Below are positions 34,582 to 48,029 of a DNA stretch of 64,000 nt, in pieces; within the stretch, counting starts at the first letter, position 1; every line of letters begins with the position of its first letter. The position numbers and the translations under genes are program-made. This DNA comes from Hygrocybe punicea. Lineage: Eukaryota > Basidiomycota > Agaricomycetes > Agaricales > Hygrophoraceae. The stretch lies in contig OY744466.1 in assembly GCA_963556145.1 (NCBI GenBank), forward strand, positions 2,976,001 to 3,040,000, read 5' to 3'. The notes beneath the pieces were generated by a model. It was not told the DNA's origin. It made no database searches and saw only the letters and a list, made by a program, of their open reading frames with translations.

Positions 34582-37500
34582 ACAGTGTGATTCATATAAT
34601 GGGTGATCTTCTAGGAAAAGCTTGGTGTCTTCTTGGACAGACTCAGTGCTATCAGACTCATTGTCCTCTGAATCACATTCTATGAAATTGTCATCATCTT
34701 TGATATTCAAATCATCAAATTCTATGCTCAAGTCATTACTGGTAGATACGTTAGATCTCGAAGTTTTTTTGTGAGTTGCAGTTTGTGGCTCAGATTCCAA
34801 GACATCTAATTCATCATCACTGTTTATTTCATCATGAGCTTTTTGAATGTTTCTCTTGACTCTTTCTGCACCCTGCACCCATTCATATAAATTCATGTCT
34901 TCATAATGAGGTGGTCTGTATATATAGTCATGCACAGCAGATAGTCCTATGAATTTTCCCTTTTGATTGTGCAGTACAACTTTTTCAGAGTCAACTTGCA
35001 TGTTATCATTTTCATCAGGATTCCAAGCTTTTTGGACTTCTCTCACATAGTTTCTCCAATAAACAGGAATGAATTTATGACTGGTATAATGATCAGGGTT
35101 GCCAAGCAGATACATTGAAGCCATTGGTCCACCAATTTCAAGTTTTGCAGTCAAAGCATTAATGATCTGGGTGATGATTTTTCTAGCTTTGTCTTTTCTT
35201 TTCATGGATCCTCCAAGCATTTCTGAGTTCCTGTCAAACACACTTCTGATGGTATCAAATATGCTATATGTTTTCAATCCAGGCTTTGTAATATAGTCAG
35301 AAATATATGCTACAATGGCTTTGATTGCAGTACCAGAAAGAAGACTTGTAATATCAGAATTGCAGCGAAGTAAAAATGTCACAAGCGGTGTCAATGTATT
35401 AATCCATGCTTCTCCCTTTTTCATGTTCAATGCACCAGTTTTTGGGTCTACTTGTGTTGATTCAAACACAGGTCTGGGAAATCTAGCTTTGCATTTACCA
35501 TGTTTATTCATGCAACTGGGTCTATCTTTTCTCTGAACTTTCTCATTGTGTCAACTATTTCTGCCACAATTATGTACATTGGAGCGTAAAATCAAATGAT
35601 CAACAGTGCTTGCAAATCTGTCCCACCATGAATTCACTGATTTGCAGTCATTACAATTGTTGTCACTGTTCACATCATGCTGAATTGTACACATAGGTGG
35701 GGGTGCTTCAGGCAGAGTCTGAGTGGGATCTTTGTAGTCTTCTTGTGCAGATTTCTGGTTGACTTTAGCTTTGACTTCATCCATTGTACCAGTAATGAAT
35801 TCACCAATGTGCACACTTTCTAGATACTGAACAAAAGCTTGTTGGAAATCTGAATTTGGATCCATTATTCTATCTCTGATTTCCTGAGGTGACAGACATC
35901 CCTTGAGCCATAGTAGCATGTGCATGTGAAGAGTGAGACGTCCTTGTTGCTCCACTGTGCCATAGTATGCCTTGGTGTCACCATAAAAACCAGAATGCTT
36001 TGATCCAACTCCAAGGACATGTTTGATAAAAAGTTCTACCATAAAGTGGAAGAATCTAGCACCAGCCACTGGATTTTCTGCAATAAGTCTGTACTGCTCA
36101 TCATATCCTCTAAGCTCTGGTGTAAAGGTTTCTTTGGTATCAGCAAAATATAAAGACAGTGGATGCATGTTATCAGCTGGTGAAAATGTGATAAACCATG
36201 AAGGTGCACCCACAAAGGACATCAGAGACCATACTTCATTTCTCATATATTTTTTGCTTGTGAGTGATCCTTTGACATGACCTCCTACATGATCAATGTC
36301 TTTAATTAATTGGAAACATAACTTCTCTTCATCTGTTTCTGGAGTGACATGTTCACCATTTTCCATTTTTCTAGCAATGTTATTCAACACTCCAAGATCA
36401 ACATCTATCAATCTTTGTGAAATGTGTTCAAATTTTGCCTTTTCAGCTAATAAATAGCCACCTGTTGTAGACTCCTTTATTTGCTCATGGTTGAATGCAA
36501 TCAAAGGAAAGTGTGGATGAAACCTCTTGTCATAGTACATTAACAAGTGTCTCTTGTGTTTGATTTCTGAAATTTTGCCTTGGATCAGAGAGTTTCCAAT
36601 TCCACCAAGTCCATAGGGAAACAACCATGGCATCATTTGAGGGAACAAATGAGGATTATTGTAGATGGATTGTGGATCACTCTCATGTCCAATTGCCAGG
36701 ATTTTTTTATTATCCATCAAATGTTTTAAGGCAATGGCTTTTATAGCTTTTATACTTTTGGTAGAGTACTCTTCTCCAGTCAGACCATGAACTACAAATG
36801 GACACATGCCAGTCTCAGTTCCTTCTTCCTCTTCCATGTCATTAACAGCAGTGGCTTCTGGGTTTTTGTTGACAAAGGATTGTCTGTAATCTACCACAAC
36901 TGGTATGTCACTCTCAGGATATTGCTGCAAGTTTTCTTCTGAAATCTCCAAGTCAAAATAGTCACAATGATCCAGTTTTAACCAGTTCAAAGCAGTGGAA
37001 ACTTTGTTTCTCCTAACAAGCAATGGTGTTCTCTCAAAATCAGACTTGGTAGGCTTACATGGTCCTGTATAGATGAATGCAAGTACTTCATCCAACTCAT
37101 CAACAGGTGGGGGTAAAATGTCATAAATCTTTGGAGTTGGATTGGCAAATGTAATGGCATTGGCTCTCATCTTATGCATTCCTGAAGAAACTCTCACAAT
37201 GCATCTATTGTGTCTCACTCTAGCAATTAACAGTTGCTCTGCATAAGACAAGTTATTCAATTCATTAGGAATTTGTCCAAGCCATAAACCATTTGCTAGA
37301 GACATAGCTGGGCATTTTCCTTTGATCAAAGACTTGCAACACCTCTTGCAAATGCCATGGAGATCTTTCATTACTATAGGGCTATCTGAAGATTCAATTG
37401 GATCATTTATTGAGAAGCGCTCTTTTTGAGTGATACCAGATTGTTTCAAACAACTTAAATTCAAGTCTGTGGAGCTTTGCAATTGAGAGACTGGAGTCAA

Positions 37501-38092
37501 TCTTCCACAGACAGCACAACCAGATTCAATAAATTTGTTGGGAGAGGTATCACTACAAAATCCTGAAATAATAGTATGTTGCAATTTTGTTGAAGGTGGA
37601 TCAGGAGGGAATTGAATATTATCTCTATATGTTTGAACAGCCATCTGATTTGTTTGTGCATGCTGCTCAGGGTGGTTCATGGTATGTCTTCTAACTGCAT
37701 TTAGTGTGTGTTGCAGATGCTTGTCATGATGATCAACCTTGAATTTTATAACAGCTGCAAGGTTTTGTGTTGCGTGCTTCTCAGGATGTTCTATGTGAAA
37801 TTTTTGTACAGCTGCAAGGTTTTGTGTTGCATGTTTCTCAGGATGTTTCAGATGAAATTTCTGGACAGCTGCCAGATTTTGTTTGCCATGTTTCTCTGGA
37901 TTTTCACTCTGAAATTTCTGCACAGCTGCTAGATGTTGTCTGGCATGCTTATCAGGATTTTCACTCTGAAAATTTTGTACAGCTGCCAGATTTTGTTTTG
38001 CATGCTTGTCAGGATTTTGAATCTGAAAGTTCTTTACAGCTGCCAGATTTTGCTTTGCGTGTTTGTCAGGATTTTCACTGTGAAATTTTTGT
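34582..38092 (-). pseudogene. Element F Rep, middle part (DUF6570-like and HUH Rep domains)
   Basis: Begins at 38,092 in the 19-residue repeat, in frame with 21,705. About eight more repeats follow, then Cys pairs (CAVCGRL, CKRCCKS), the DUF6570-like region, the Helitron N region (PQMMPWLFPYGLGG), WFITFSPADN, HUH motif LTLHMHMLLWL near 35,905-35,945 and two-Tyr motif YISDYITK near 35,290. TGA at 35,551-35,553 breaks the frame. The region that is frameshifted or stopped in A is open here. It ends at 34,582 where element H cuts it, before the helicase. Confidence 0.88.
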
Positions 38093-38713
38093 TACGAGTT
38101 CTTCCATTTATGGAAAACTCGTTCTTATAAACCCGGATTTCAGCCATTGAGGTGATTCATTCATTCATCTCAGGGACTGAGGGAAAAATGTGTCCCAATA
38201 TGGCAACTGAGTTCAAAATCCCGTTTGACTGGTTTCATTCCAGAATTCAGAGCCTCTATTGACTTGCACACTGCATAGACTGTCACCAGATTTGACAAGG
38301 AGGATGTCATGGGGACTGTCCTGCTGGAAAAAAATTATGGAGTGGATCTGGCATAATTTGGACTACCTGTGAGCTATCTTTTGCCAAGGAAATCAGTATA
38401 GATACAATAACTCATGTTATACTACAAATAAAAATGTGATAATTTCCAAGTATATTCTACTGGATGTATGCTACACTTTTGTCCACTGGAGGCAGTTGTA
38501 AAACGTGATATCTGAGTCTCTAGAATGCAAACAAGGAAGGGTGGTCCGGAGCTGTGGCTGAAATTCGAGTGGAGTCTGAAATGCACAGGGAGAGCTTTCG
38601 AGCTCAGTTAAGTGCAAAACCTGCGGCTCACTGGCAACAGCAAGATTGTCGGGCGGTGGTGTAGACCAAGGTAAGTACGTAGTTTGTTTTCTTTGGTCTG
38701 GTACTGATGTCTG
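38093..38713 (+). other. Left-end region of B'
   Basis: Mirror of 29,757-30,377, beginning TACGAGTTCTTCC with the terminal hairpin. Confidence 0.82.
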
Positions 38714-40230
38714 CACCCCCCGCACCTCATCTGTGCTGAAAACGAGGGGTCGGGGGGTCTCAGGACCGCACGCTCCCATCATTTGCCCAACCACCGCGCC
38801 TCCTTTGGTCCACCACCAGGACAGCCCATACCGCCGCGTTTTCAGCCTCCCCCGTCTAGGCTACACCCTCCACGCTCCGTTTCCGTTGAAAACCAGTAGT
38901 CGGGGGGTCTCAGGCCCTCGCGATCCGGCTGACTGCCCAACCACCCCCACCCCCCTTGTCTACGACCAGGACACCCGCTCCCGTCCCGTTTTCGACCACC
39001 CCCGGCTAGTCTACACCCCCCACGCTCCGTTTCCGTTGACAACGAGTGGTCGGGGGGTCTCAAGCCCTCGCGATCCGGCTGACTGCCCAACCACCCCCAC
39101 CCCCTTTTTCTACCACCAGGACCCCCCGCTCCCGTCCCGTTTTTGACCACCCCCGGCTAGTCTACACCCCCCACACTCCGTTTCCGTTGACAACGAGTGG
39201 TCGGGGGGTCTCAAGCCCTCGCGATCCGGCTGACTGCCCAACCACCACCACCCCCCCGTTTTCAACCATCAGGACGTCCCGTCCCGCCACGTTTTCGTCT
39301 ACCCCCGGCCCGTCTACAGCCCCCGCACCTCGTTCGTGTTGAAAACGAGCGGGCGGCGTGTCTCCGGACCTCGCGCTGCCGCCATCTGTGCCCCAAGCAC
39401 CACACATTTTTTTTACACCCTAAACACACCCACGCACCCGGTTTTTGGCCACGCCCGGTTGGAATGCACCCACGGTGCTTCGTTCCCGTTGAAAACCTGT
39501 GGCTGCGTGGCCCTGATCCCTCGCATCGACGCTATGTGCCCCAACCACTCATCCCTTTTTTTTTTCACCCGAAACACGTCTCCCCTCGCCGGTCTTGGCC
39601 ACGCCTGGCTGGAATACACCCGTGGCGCGTCGTTCCCATTGAAAACGAATGGCCGTTGGGTCCTAATCCCTCGCATTGCCACTTTGTGCCCCAACCACTC
39701 ACCCCCGCTTTTTGTTCACCCCAAACACGCTTCCCCTCGTGGTTCTTGGCCACGCCCGGCTGGAATACACCAACGGCGCAACGTTCCCGTTGAAAATGAG
39801 TGGCCGTGGTGCCCTTATCCCTCGCATCGCCGCTAGGTGCCCCAATCACCCACCTCTTTTTGTGCACCCCAAACATGCACCCCTCGTGGTTCTTGGCCAC
39901 GCCCGGCTGGAATATACCACGGCGCCACGTTCCCGTTGAAAACCAGCAACCGTCGGGTCCTAATCCCTCACATCGCGTCGCGACCAAGTGCCCAAACCTC
40001 CACGCCACTTTTCAACCCACGGCATGCCCTTACCCACCGGTTTGCGACCATGCCCGGCTGGAATACAGCCACGGCGCCTCGTTTCAGGTGAACAGGAGCA
40101 GCCGTGGGGCCCCCGATCCGTTATGTGCCCCAAACCAGCCACCTGTCTTTTTATACTCCCTCGCCACCACCATATGCCCAACCTCCCACCCCCAATTTTA
40201 CTACACTCAAGATACACCCTCCCATGCAGT
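38705..40230. repeat. C-rich tandem array (mirror of array 2)
   Basis: The same ~150-bp units as 28,240-29,765 in inverted orientation. The Pro-rich ORFs in it are compositional. Confidence 0.88.
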
Positions 40231-40899
40231 TCCTGACTACACCTGACTTGTATTGGTTCCCTGCCTCTAATAATTTGTACAGATATGAAGCTATGTATGA
40301 TTATATTTTTTCTGATTTTTATAGTGAGAGACTTGGCCATGGGGCATTGACCAAGATGTTGACTCTGATTTTAATGCAAATTGATGTCACAGAATGTCAT
40401 ACAGATGTTCTGCCTTTCCCAGTCTGCAATGAGAAAATATCTTTACAACAACACTCATGCAACCATAGATAGTATTGTGGACTGTTTTCTGGTAAGCCCA
40501 AATAGTTGTTAGTGTATGGGAGGCTTGAAAATTGCAACATTCACAACAGATCTCTAGGATTCTGGCCCACAGTATTTCATACACAGCCAAAATCACCACT
40601 TTTTCTCTCTCCAACTTCACTCACTTGAAAAATCCTGCATATGACTAGGCAAAAGAATTCATATTATATGTTTATGTCCCCAAATTTACATGGAGCAGTA
40701 GAATACACTGTTCCAAGACATTTGCATTACACATCCAATTTTCACTTCTACTCCAATAATAGTAATGGCAGACATTACAAGCACAGGTGATGACGGTGAT
40801 GGATGGTCCCACCCCCCAACTTGTTTCAAGCATAATTCTTATATGAAATATTTAGCATTATAATTTGGCAAGTTTTGAATATCAGTAGTGGTGTGGGGA
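40231..40899. other. Unassigned segment in B'
   Basis: Mirror of 27,571-28,239. No gene or element end seen. Confidence 0.4.
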
Positions 40900-41680
40900 T
40901 AATGGTGATTACAGCCATTCTTGTAATAATTGAGAAATTTGGACTTTAGTAGAAATTTGAGTGCTCTGTTTTGTTTCTCATGAAATACTGCATGGATTGA
41001 TATGGTTATGGAGGGAAAGTTGTACTATTTCTTGAGGGCTATCTATTCCTGTAATTACATTTGAACAATATTTAGCATATGGTGAGTTGTGAATGAAACA
41101 AAAGGTAAACCAGTACTTTTGGACAATCAAAATGATATTGTCACATTATGGCATCAAATGAGCTCAGATTGTGGGGAGAAAGTTGTTCATTTTTCCAAGG
41201 GCTAAAAGTAGATATACCGTGTTTTTTTTTATCTTTGTCTTTTGAGCCCCTAATTGTGATTTTCGTGATATTTCAAACCTAATATACACAAACATAGCAC
41301 AGATGTAATATTGGCTCAAAAGACAAAAATAAAGAAAACAGCAGTATATTTACTTTTAGCCCTTGAAAAAATGAACAACTTTCTCTGTACAATCTTCTTC
41401 ATATGAGCTCATTTGATGCCATAATGTGACAATATCATTTTGATTGTCCAAAAGTACTGGTTTACCTTTTGTTTCATCCACTCACCATACATTAAATATT
41501 GTTCAAATGTAAGTACAGGAACAGATAGCCCTCAAGAAATAGTACAACTTTCTCTCCATAACCATATCAATCCATGCAGTATTTCATGAGATACAAAACA
41601 GAGCACTCAAATTTCTACTCAAGTCCAAATTTCTTAATTGATTGAAAAATGCTGAGTTACTGCCAACAATTACAAGAACA
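40900..41680. mobile_element. Foldback element 2, copy in B'
   Basis: Mirror of 26,790-27,570 with the same two ~340-bp arms. Confidence 0.75.
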
Positions 41681-42474
41681 GCTGTAAACTCTCCTTGTCT
41701 GGTAATGGTTAGGTTGACTACAGGTATGGATGCACCTGTGATTTTTAGGTCGTGGGTACAGGTGTGGTTGCTAAATTTGGCACCTGCAGGTGAACTGTGA
41801 CCCACACCTGCTGTGTCACAGTTTTGGACAGGTTCACAGTAATAACAGCCAGAGTATGTTTTCTTTTGTAATTCAACTATTCTAATTATATATATTTAGG
41901 CAACTACAATGAGCAACCAAGACCAACCACTTGCAAGATGGTAGCAACATAGACCACAACAGCAATGGGACAAGCAAGATGTGGACAACAAGCACAACAA
42001 GTCCAAGGATGGGAAGGACAACCACAACAATTTCCTTGCAAGATTGGTTGAAATATGAGAGGCTTTGTAGAGCATTGGAGGCAAGAGCAGAGTACAGCTG
42101 CAAGCATCAGCCAGGTGTTATAAGTGATAACTAGCATGCACCTTATTTATCAGCAGGTAAAAGGTCATTGGAAAATCACCAAGTCTCATCAGCTTGTCAT
42201 ATTCTAAGAATATTTTCAGAAGTTGCAGACATGACAAACATACAGTACAGTCATATTCTCAATCAAGCATATCCTCACCACATTGCAAAATTTATAAAAA
42301 TTAATGAAATCATATTTTCTGACTTTACAATGTGTAAGTGACCAACAGAAACACATACAATGTATGATGTTCCAAATTCTAACAAGGTTCCGATATAGTA
42401 ATGATTACTCTTCTTATATTTTACTAAAGAACAGAATAATATCTGGAATAAATAATATACATTACAGCTGTTTT
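41681..42474. other. Unassigned AT-rich segment in B'
   Basis: Mirror of 25,996-26,790. No supported gene. Confidence 0.4.
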
Positions 42475-43234
42475 TGAAATTCTCGAGAGTTTTTGAATTT
42501 TTTTGATAGTTTAGAAAAATGTTGACTTAGAAAAATTTTGAGTGGTGTATTTTGTATCTCATGAAATACTGCATGGATTGACATGGTTATAGAGGGAAAG
42601 TTGTTGGGCTATCTACTCTTGTAATTATATTTAGAAAATATTTAGTGTGTGGTGAGTTGTGGATGAAACAAGAGGTGAACCAGTACTTTATGACACCCCA
42701 AATGATATTGTCAAATAATGCCATCAAATGAACTCCTATGAAGAAGATTGTAGAGAGAAAGTTGTTCAAGGACTAGAAGTACATATACTGTTTTTTTCTT
42801 TATTTTTTGTTCTTTGAGCCAATATTACATCATTACTATGCTTGTCTGCATTGAGATCATGACTACCAAAGTCATAAATATTGGCTCAAAAAACAAAAAA
42901 TAAAGAAAAACATGGTATATGTACTTCTAGCCCTTGACAAAATGAACAACTTTCTCTCTACAATCTTCTTCATAGGAGTTCATTTGATGGCATTATTTGA
43001 CAATATCATTTGGGGTGTCATAAAGTACTGGTTCACCTCTTGTTTCATCCACAACTCATCACACACTAAATATTTTCGAAATGTAATTACAGGAGTAGAT
43101 AGCCCTTAAGACATAGTACAACCTTTCATCAATAACCATGTCAATCCATACAGTATTTCATGAGATATAAAATACACCACTCAAGATTTTGCTAAAGTCA
43201 AGATTTTTCTAAACTACCAATAAAATTCAAAAAG
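42475..43234. mobile_element. Foldback element 1, copy in B'
   Basis: Mirror of 25,236-25,995, inserted in the short Rep C-terminal remnant. Confidence 0.75.
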
Positions 43235-43597
43235 TCTACATTGGTATGATGTTGGATGATGATTTTAAAAGATATGAAAATAAAATTCTTGTGCTAGCAG
43301 TTTATGCACGAAACCAGTAATTTAATATCATTGAGGACTATTGGGTGGGAAAGTGGGACATTCAAAATTTTCACCAGCTGAAATTCATATTGGACATCAA
43401 AATTGGAGGAAATCTTCTGGGTGGGAAAGTGGGCCATTAAATATAGGAGTGTTATAAATTGATTACATGATGTCAAACACTTAAGTTCTTATTGTTACTT
43501 ATTGCCCGAGCACTGATAAGTAAGGGTAACAGTGGTAGTAGTAAATGCCAGGATAAACTGTTGTATAACTGACATTTAGTCCACTACAATGTTGGTT
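43235..43597 (+). pseudogene. RE-side remnant with the last Rep codons, copy in B'
   Basis: Mirror of 24,873-25,235; about 26 Rep codons to the stop at about 43,320, then an RE subterminal sequence. Confidence 0.75.
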
Positions 43598-44219
43598 TAC
43601 GAGTTCTTCCATTTATGGAAAACTCGTTCTTATAAACCCGGTTTTCAGCCATTGAGGTGATTCATTCATTCATCTCAGGGACTGAGGGAAAATTGCGTCC
43701 CAATATGGCAACTGAGTTCAAAATCCCGTTTGACTGGTTTCATTCCAGAATTCAGAGCCTCTATTGACTTGCACACTGCATAGACTGTCACCAGATTTGA
43801 CAAGGAGGATGTCATGGGGACTGTCCTGCTGGAAAAAAATTATGGAGTGGATCTGGCATAATTTGGACTACCTGTGAGCTATCTTTTGCCAAGGAAATCA
43901 GTATAGATACAATAACTCATGTTATACTACAAATAAAAATGTGATAATTTCCAAGTATATTCTACTGGATGTATGCTACACTTTTGTCCACTGGAGGCAG
44001 TTGTAAAACGTGATATCTGAGTCTCTAGAATGCAAACAAGCAAGAGTGGTCTGGAGTTGTGGCTGAAATTAGAGCGGAGTCTTAAATATACAGTGAGAGC
44101 TTTCGAGCTCAGATGAGTGCACAAACCTTCTGTTGCTCAACAGCAACATCGTCGAGGGGGTGGTGTAACAGAGGTATGGACGTAGTTTTATTGTCCTTGG
44201 TCTAGTACTGATGTCTGTA
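43598..44219 (+). other. Internal left-end region in B'
   Basis: Mirror of 24,251-24,872, with LE hairpin 43,598-43,630. Confidence 0.8.
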
Positions 44220-45475
44220 CCCCCCGCAACCCGTTTCCATTGAAAACCAGGGGTCGGAAGGTCTGAGGACCTCACATTCCCGCCTTGTGCCCAACCAGCG
44301 CCCCCCAACGTTTTCAACCACCAGGACGCCCCACCCAGCCTTATGTTCGACCATCCCCAGCCAGTCTAGACCCCCCACACCTCGTTCCTGTTGAAAATGA
44401 GGAGTTGGGGGGTCCCAGGCCCTCGCAATCCAGCTATCTGCCCAACAACCAACATCCCCCTTTTTCAACCACCAGGACAGCCCGTCCCGCCCCGTTTTCG
44501 ACCACCCCCGGCCAGGCTACACCCCCTGGACCTTGTTCGCGTTGAAAACGCGTGAGTGGGGGGTCTCAAAACCATGCGATCCGGCTGTCTGCCCCACCAC
44601 CACCACCCGCCCTTTTTCTACCAACAGGACACCTGGTCCAGCCCCGTTGTCGACCATCCCTGGCCAGTCTAGATCCCCCACACCTCGTTCCCGTTGAAAA
44701 CGAGAAGTTGGGGGGTCTCCGGCCCTCGCATTCCGCCTATCTGCCCAGCCAGCAACACCCCCCCTTTTTCATCCCCCAGGACAGCCCGTCCTGCGACTTT
44801 TTCGACCACCCCCGGCTAGGCTACACCCCCCGCACCTCGTTCGCGTTGAAAACGAGGGGTCGGGGGATCTCAGGCCCTCGCATTCCGGCTGTCCGCCCAA
44901 CCAGCAACACCCCCCCTTTTTCATCCCCCAGGACAACCCGTCCCACGGCTTTTACGACTACCCCCGGCTAGGTTACACCCCCTGCACCTCGTTCGCGTCA
45001 AAAATGAGGGGTCGGGGGTCTCCGGCCCTCGCATTCCGCCTGTCTGCTCAACCGGCAACCCCCCCCCCCTTTTCATCCCCCGGGACGCCCCACCCTGTAT
45101 GGTTTTCGATCACCCCCGACCAGTGCACACCCCCCGCACCTCGTTCACGTCGACCACGAGGGGTCGGGGGGTCTCAGGCCCTCGTGATCCGGCATTCTGC
45201 CCAACCACCACCACCCTCCCTTTTTCTACCTCCAGGACACCCGTTTTCGACCACCCCCTGCCAGTCTACACCCCCTGGACCTCATTCGCGTTGAAAATGA
45301 GGGGTCGGGGGGTCTCAGGCCCTCGGATTCTGGCTGTCTGCCCAACCACCCCCCCCCATTTTCACTCACCATGTCACCCCGCCCCACACCCCTCATCTAG
45401 ATCCCCATACCCTGTTTCTCTTGAAAACGCGAAGTTGGGGGTGTCAGGCCTTCCATTTTTGACTCATATATTTAC
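44220..45475. repeat. C-rich tandem array (mirror of array 1)
   Basis: The same ~150-bp units as 22,995-24,250, inverted. Confidence 0.88.
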
Positions 45476-45844
45476 TTATATTTAATTATTAAATAGAAAT
45501 TAAATATTATATAATCAATTTCCAAATTTATCTTTGAAATCTAAATGCTACACTTGTGACACATCATCTGCTAGTGCATAACATGCTATTCTACTGTGTT
45601 GTGTTCCTACTGCTCCTGCTGTTCCCCATTCCCTCTGGTCTCAACAGTTCTCATGTCGGTTTTATGGTTCCTTTCTTGTTGTCAGTGACACATTCTGACC
45701 ATTCATTTAACTTGTGTTGCATGACAGGCCAATGTGAATGCCAATGCATCATTGCATATGTGATTTCTTCACAAAGACAGGTTGGTTTATCTGACCATTG
45801 ATTGAAGCACCAGAAATCTCTGGTGGCCTTGTTTACACGGTACA
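45476..45844. other. Unassigned segment in B'
   Basis: Mirror of 22,626-22,994, with the same unrecognised 73-codon stretch (minus strand, 45,651-45,872). Confidence 0.35.
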
Positions 45845-46194
45845 TGGCTTGGTCCACTATGTAATGTTTCAATTATCCGTACCATATACTATACAAAACA
45901 CCTGAGTTGCTGGTATTAGAATATCCCAACATAAACATGATTACCAGACATCAAATAACTGTAAATGTAAATGACAAGTCAGTAAATTTGTATCTAAGAG
46001 GTATTGTATATGTTGGAGGATATCACTCTACATCTCAATTCATATCAGAAGATGGCACAATTTGGTATCATGATGGTATGACAACTGGAGCAACATGTAA
46101 GCAAGATGGTCACATTGGTATCATGTCAGATGATGGTTTTAAAAGATATGAAGATAAAATTCTTGTGCTAGCAGTTTATGCTCAAAACCAGTAA
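45845..46194 (+). pseudogene. Rep C-terminal remnant in B'
   Basis: Mirror of 22,276-22,625, with the same lost A near 45,897. Confidence 0.8.
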
Positions 46195-46764
46195 TTTAAT
46201 ATAATTGAGGACTATTGTGTGGGAAAGTGGGACATTCAGAATTTTCACCATTTGTAAATTCATATTGGACATCAAAATTGAAGGAAATCTTCAGGGTGGG
46301 AAAGTGGGCCATTAAATATAGGAATGTTATAAATACATTACATGATGTCAAACACTTAAGTTCTTATTGTTACTTATTGCCCGAGCACTGATAAGTAATG
46401 GTAACAGTGGTAGTAGTAAATGCCAGGATAAACTGTTGTATAACTGACATTCAGTCCACTCCAATGTTGGTTGACTGTTGATATACAACTATGGCATGAA
46501 CAAGTGTAAATAATATTGTCCAAGAGATTAGTAGTCCCTTGATCAAAGGCCCCAACTGAGGACAAGTAGTACATTGTTACTAACAGAACAGGATAACATA
46601 GAATGTATGATTCCAAATTCCAACAATGTTCACATATACTATGATTATTCTTGTTATACATTACAACTGCAGATTATGTAGAATAAATAATGGACATCAA
46701 ATGATTGAATAGAACCAAGAAGAACTCGTTCATGCCACGCTTGCGATGGCCCACTTCCCCAAGT
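46195..46764 (+). other. Subterminal region and RE of B'
   Basis: Ends CCCACTTCCCCAAGT at 46,764, directly against the exonuclease-like gene. Confidence 0.75.
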
Positions 46765-48029
46765 CCTGTTTTAGAATCCTTGAGTGGGCCGTAGACTTCA
46801 ATAACTTTGGCAACTCGAGGGAGTAACTGCTCTGGAGGAGGGACATAGCGCTTGACTCGTTTGAAGATCCACCGAGGATGGTAAGAAAGCATACGGTCCC
46901 AAGTAACACCTTTAGAATTTAAGAAAGCTTCAAGAATTGACTTGTCCTCGGTATCTGGAAGGAAAAAGGCATCTCGCAATGCACAAGCAAATACTTTTCG
47001 AAGGCCATGGTGCATAGAAATTGGGAATTGGTCCATAAGATGCCATATATCTCCAAGAACTCGAGAACGTATAATACCATGATTAGGGGGCATTTCTCTC
47101 AGTTCCTCAAGTAAAATGCTGAAACAAGAAACACCAGAGGGATCAGGAATACAATTTTCCACATTGTCTTCAGATCCATCCGGAGTATCCGTCTCAGCAT
47201 GCCAGAGTGAAGACCCTGGAGTGTAACAGGGGCATTCAGCATGGTCCTCGACTGCAATGGAGTTTGTATTGTTGTCTGATGGCAGATTGGTCACAGGTGC
47301 ATTACAGGGCAAGGAGTCGAGGTCAGGGAGAGAGAGATGTGCTGATGTGTTCACTCGTGTCCGAACATGTTTTGCTCTGCAGAGAAGAATAAATTGTGGC
47401 TTGGGGAAATCAGAGAGTGGTGTGTCTTTGGCGGTTGAGAGAAGATCACCAGTGACCAAATGACCAGGTACCAGTACATGGGTAATGGTGACGAGTACTC
47501 GAGTCTTGGTCACATTAACACCAAGATGTTTTTTAGGACGATCTGGTGTAATGTGCCCATGCGCAACGACAAGACAACGATCTGAGGAGTATAGTGAGAC
47601 CGGCACACCTCCAGCTGTGTTTTCTGAGATGGGAATGCCAATTGCCATGGATGCCAGAGCTTTATATATCTTCCAAGTTGCAAAAACATCTAGGGATGCA
47701 TGCTTTATCTGTGCTGGACTAAGCTCGGGATTGTCCCATGCCATACTGATTGCAAGGGCAGAATCACGGGGAAGATAGTGACGAAGGATGTTTGCGGACA
47801 GATCTCCAAGCCCAACTGTTGCTTTCATCATGGCATTGTGCGCTTTGGCAAAAGATCCCAAGTTGACTGCACCTGCGAAAGGCTGGTTTGTCTCTTTCGA
47901 AAATCCACAGTCTCGAAATAAATGTGACAACGCCGCGGAAGCATTGATACCAATCTTCCGAACCCGTGGTGATCTCAAAAGAGCGATGAGAGCATTGGGT
48001 AAATTGCCTGAATGCCAATGAGAAAGCAA
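46765..48029 (-). pseudogene. 3'-5' exonuclease-like gene, central part, cut at both ends by elements
   Basis: About 421 codons open on the minus strand between the RE of element I (48,030) and the RE of B' (46,764). It begins inside a domain resembling the C-terminal half of WRN/RNase D-type DEDD exonucleases: VRKIGINASAALSHLF, DLSANILRHYLP, then LSPAQIKHASLDVFATWKIY, where motif III normally has Tyr but here has His (HASLD). A 'HPRWIFKRVKRYVPPPEQL' segment near 46,860 leads to GPLKDSKTG, where B' is inserted. The rest of the protein is at 30,378-32,447. The N-terminal catalytic motifs lie beyond element I and are not in the window. Open ends that read into RE sequence are not native. The exonuclease assignment is by motif resemblance only. 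Confidence 0.7.

Larger units (their letters stand above)
38093..46764 (+). mobile_element. Element B': inverted copy of B, 8,672 bp
   Basis: LE hairpin 38,093-38,125 and RE 46,720-46,764. Same internal order as B, mirrored. LE flank is the F Rep repeat region; RE flank is the exonuclease-like gene. I noticed one difference from B (B 24,064 versus B' 44,406). No intact gene. Confidence 0.85.

Noticed and set aside
46674..46764. Gene extension encoding a tail through the RE (…GEVGHRKRGMNEF…)
   Set aside because: The same peptide appears after unrelated genes (21,706 and 49,860) because it is translated transposon end sequence.
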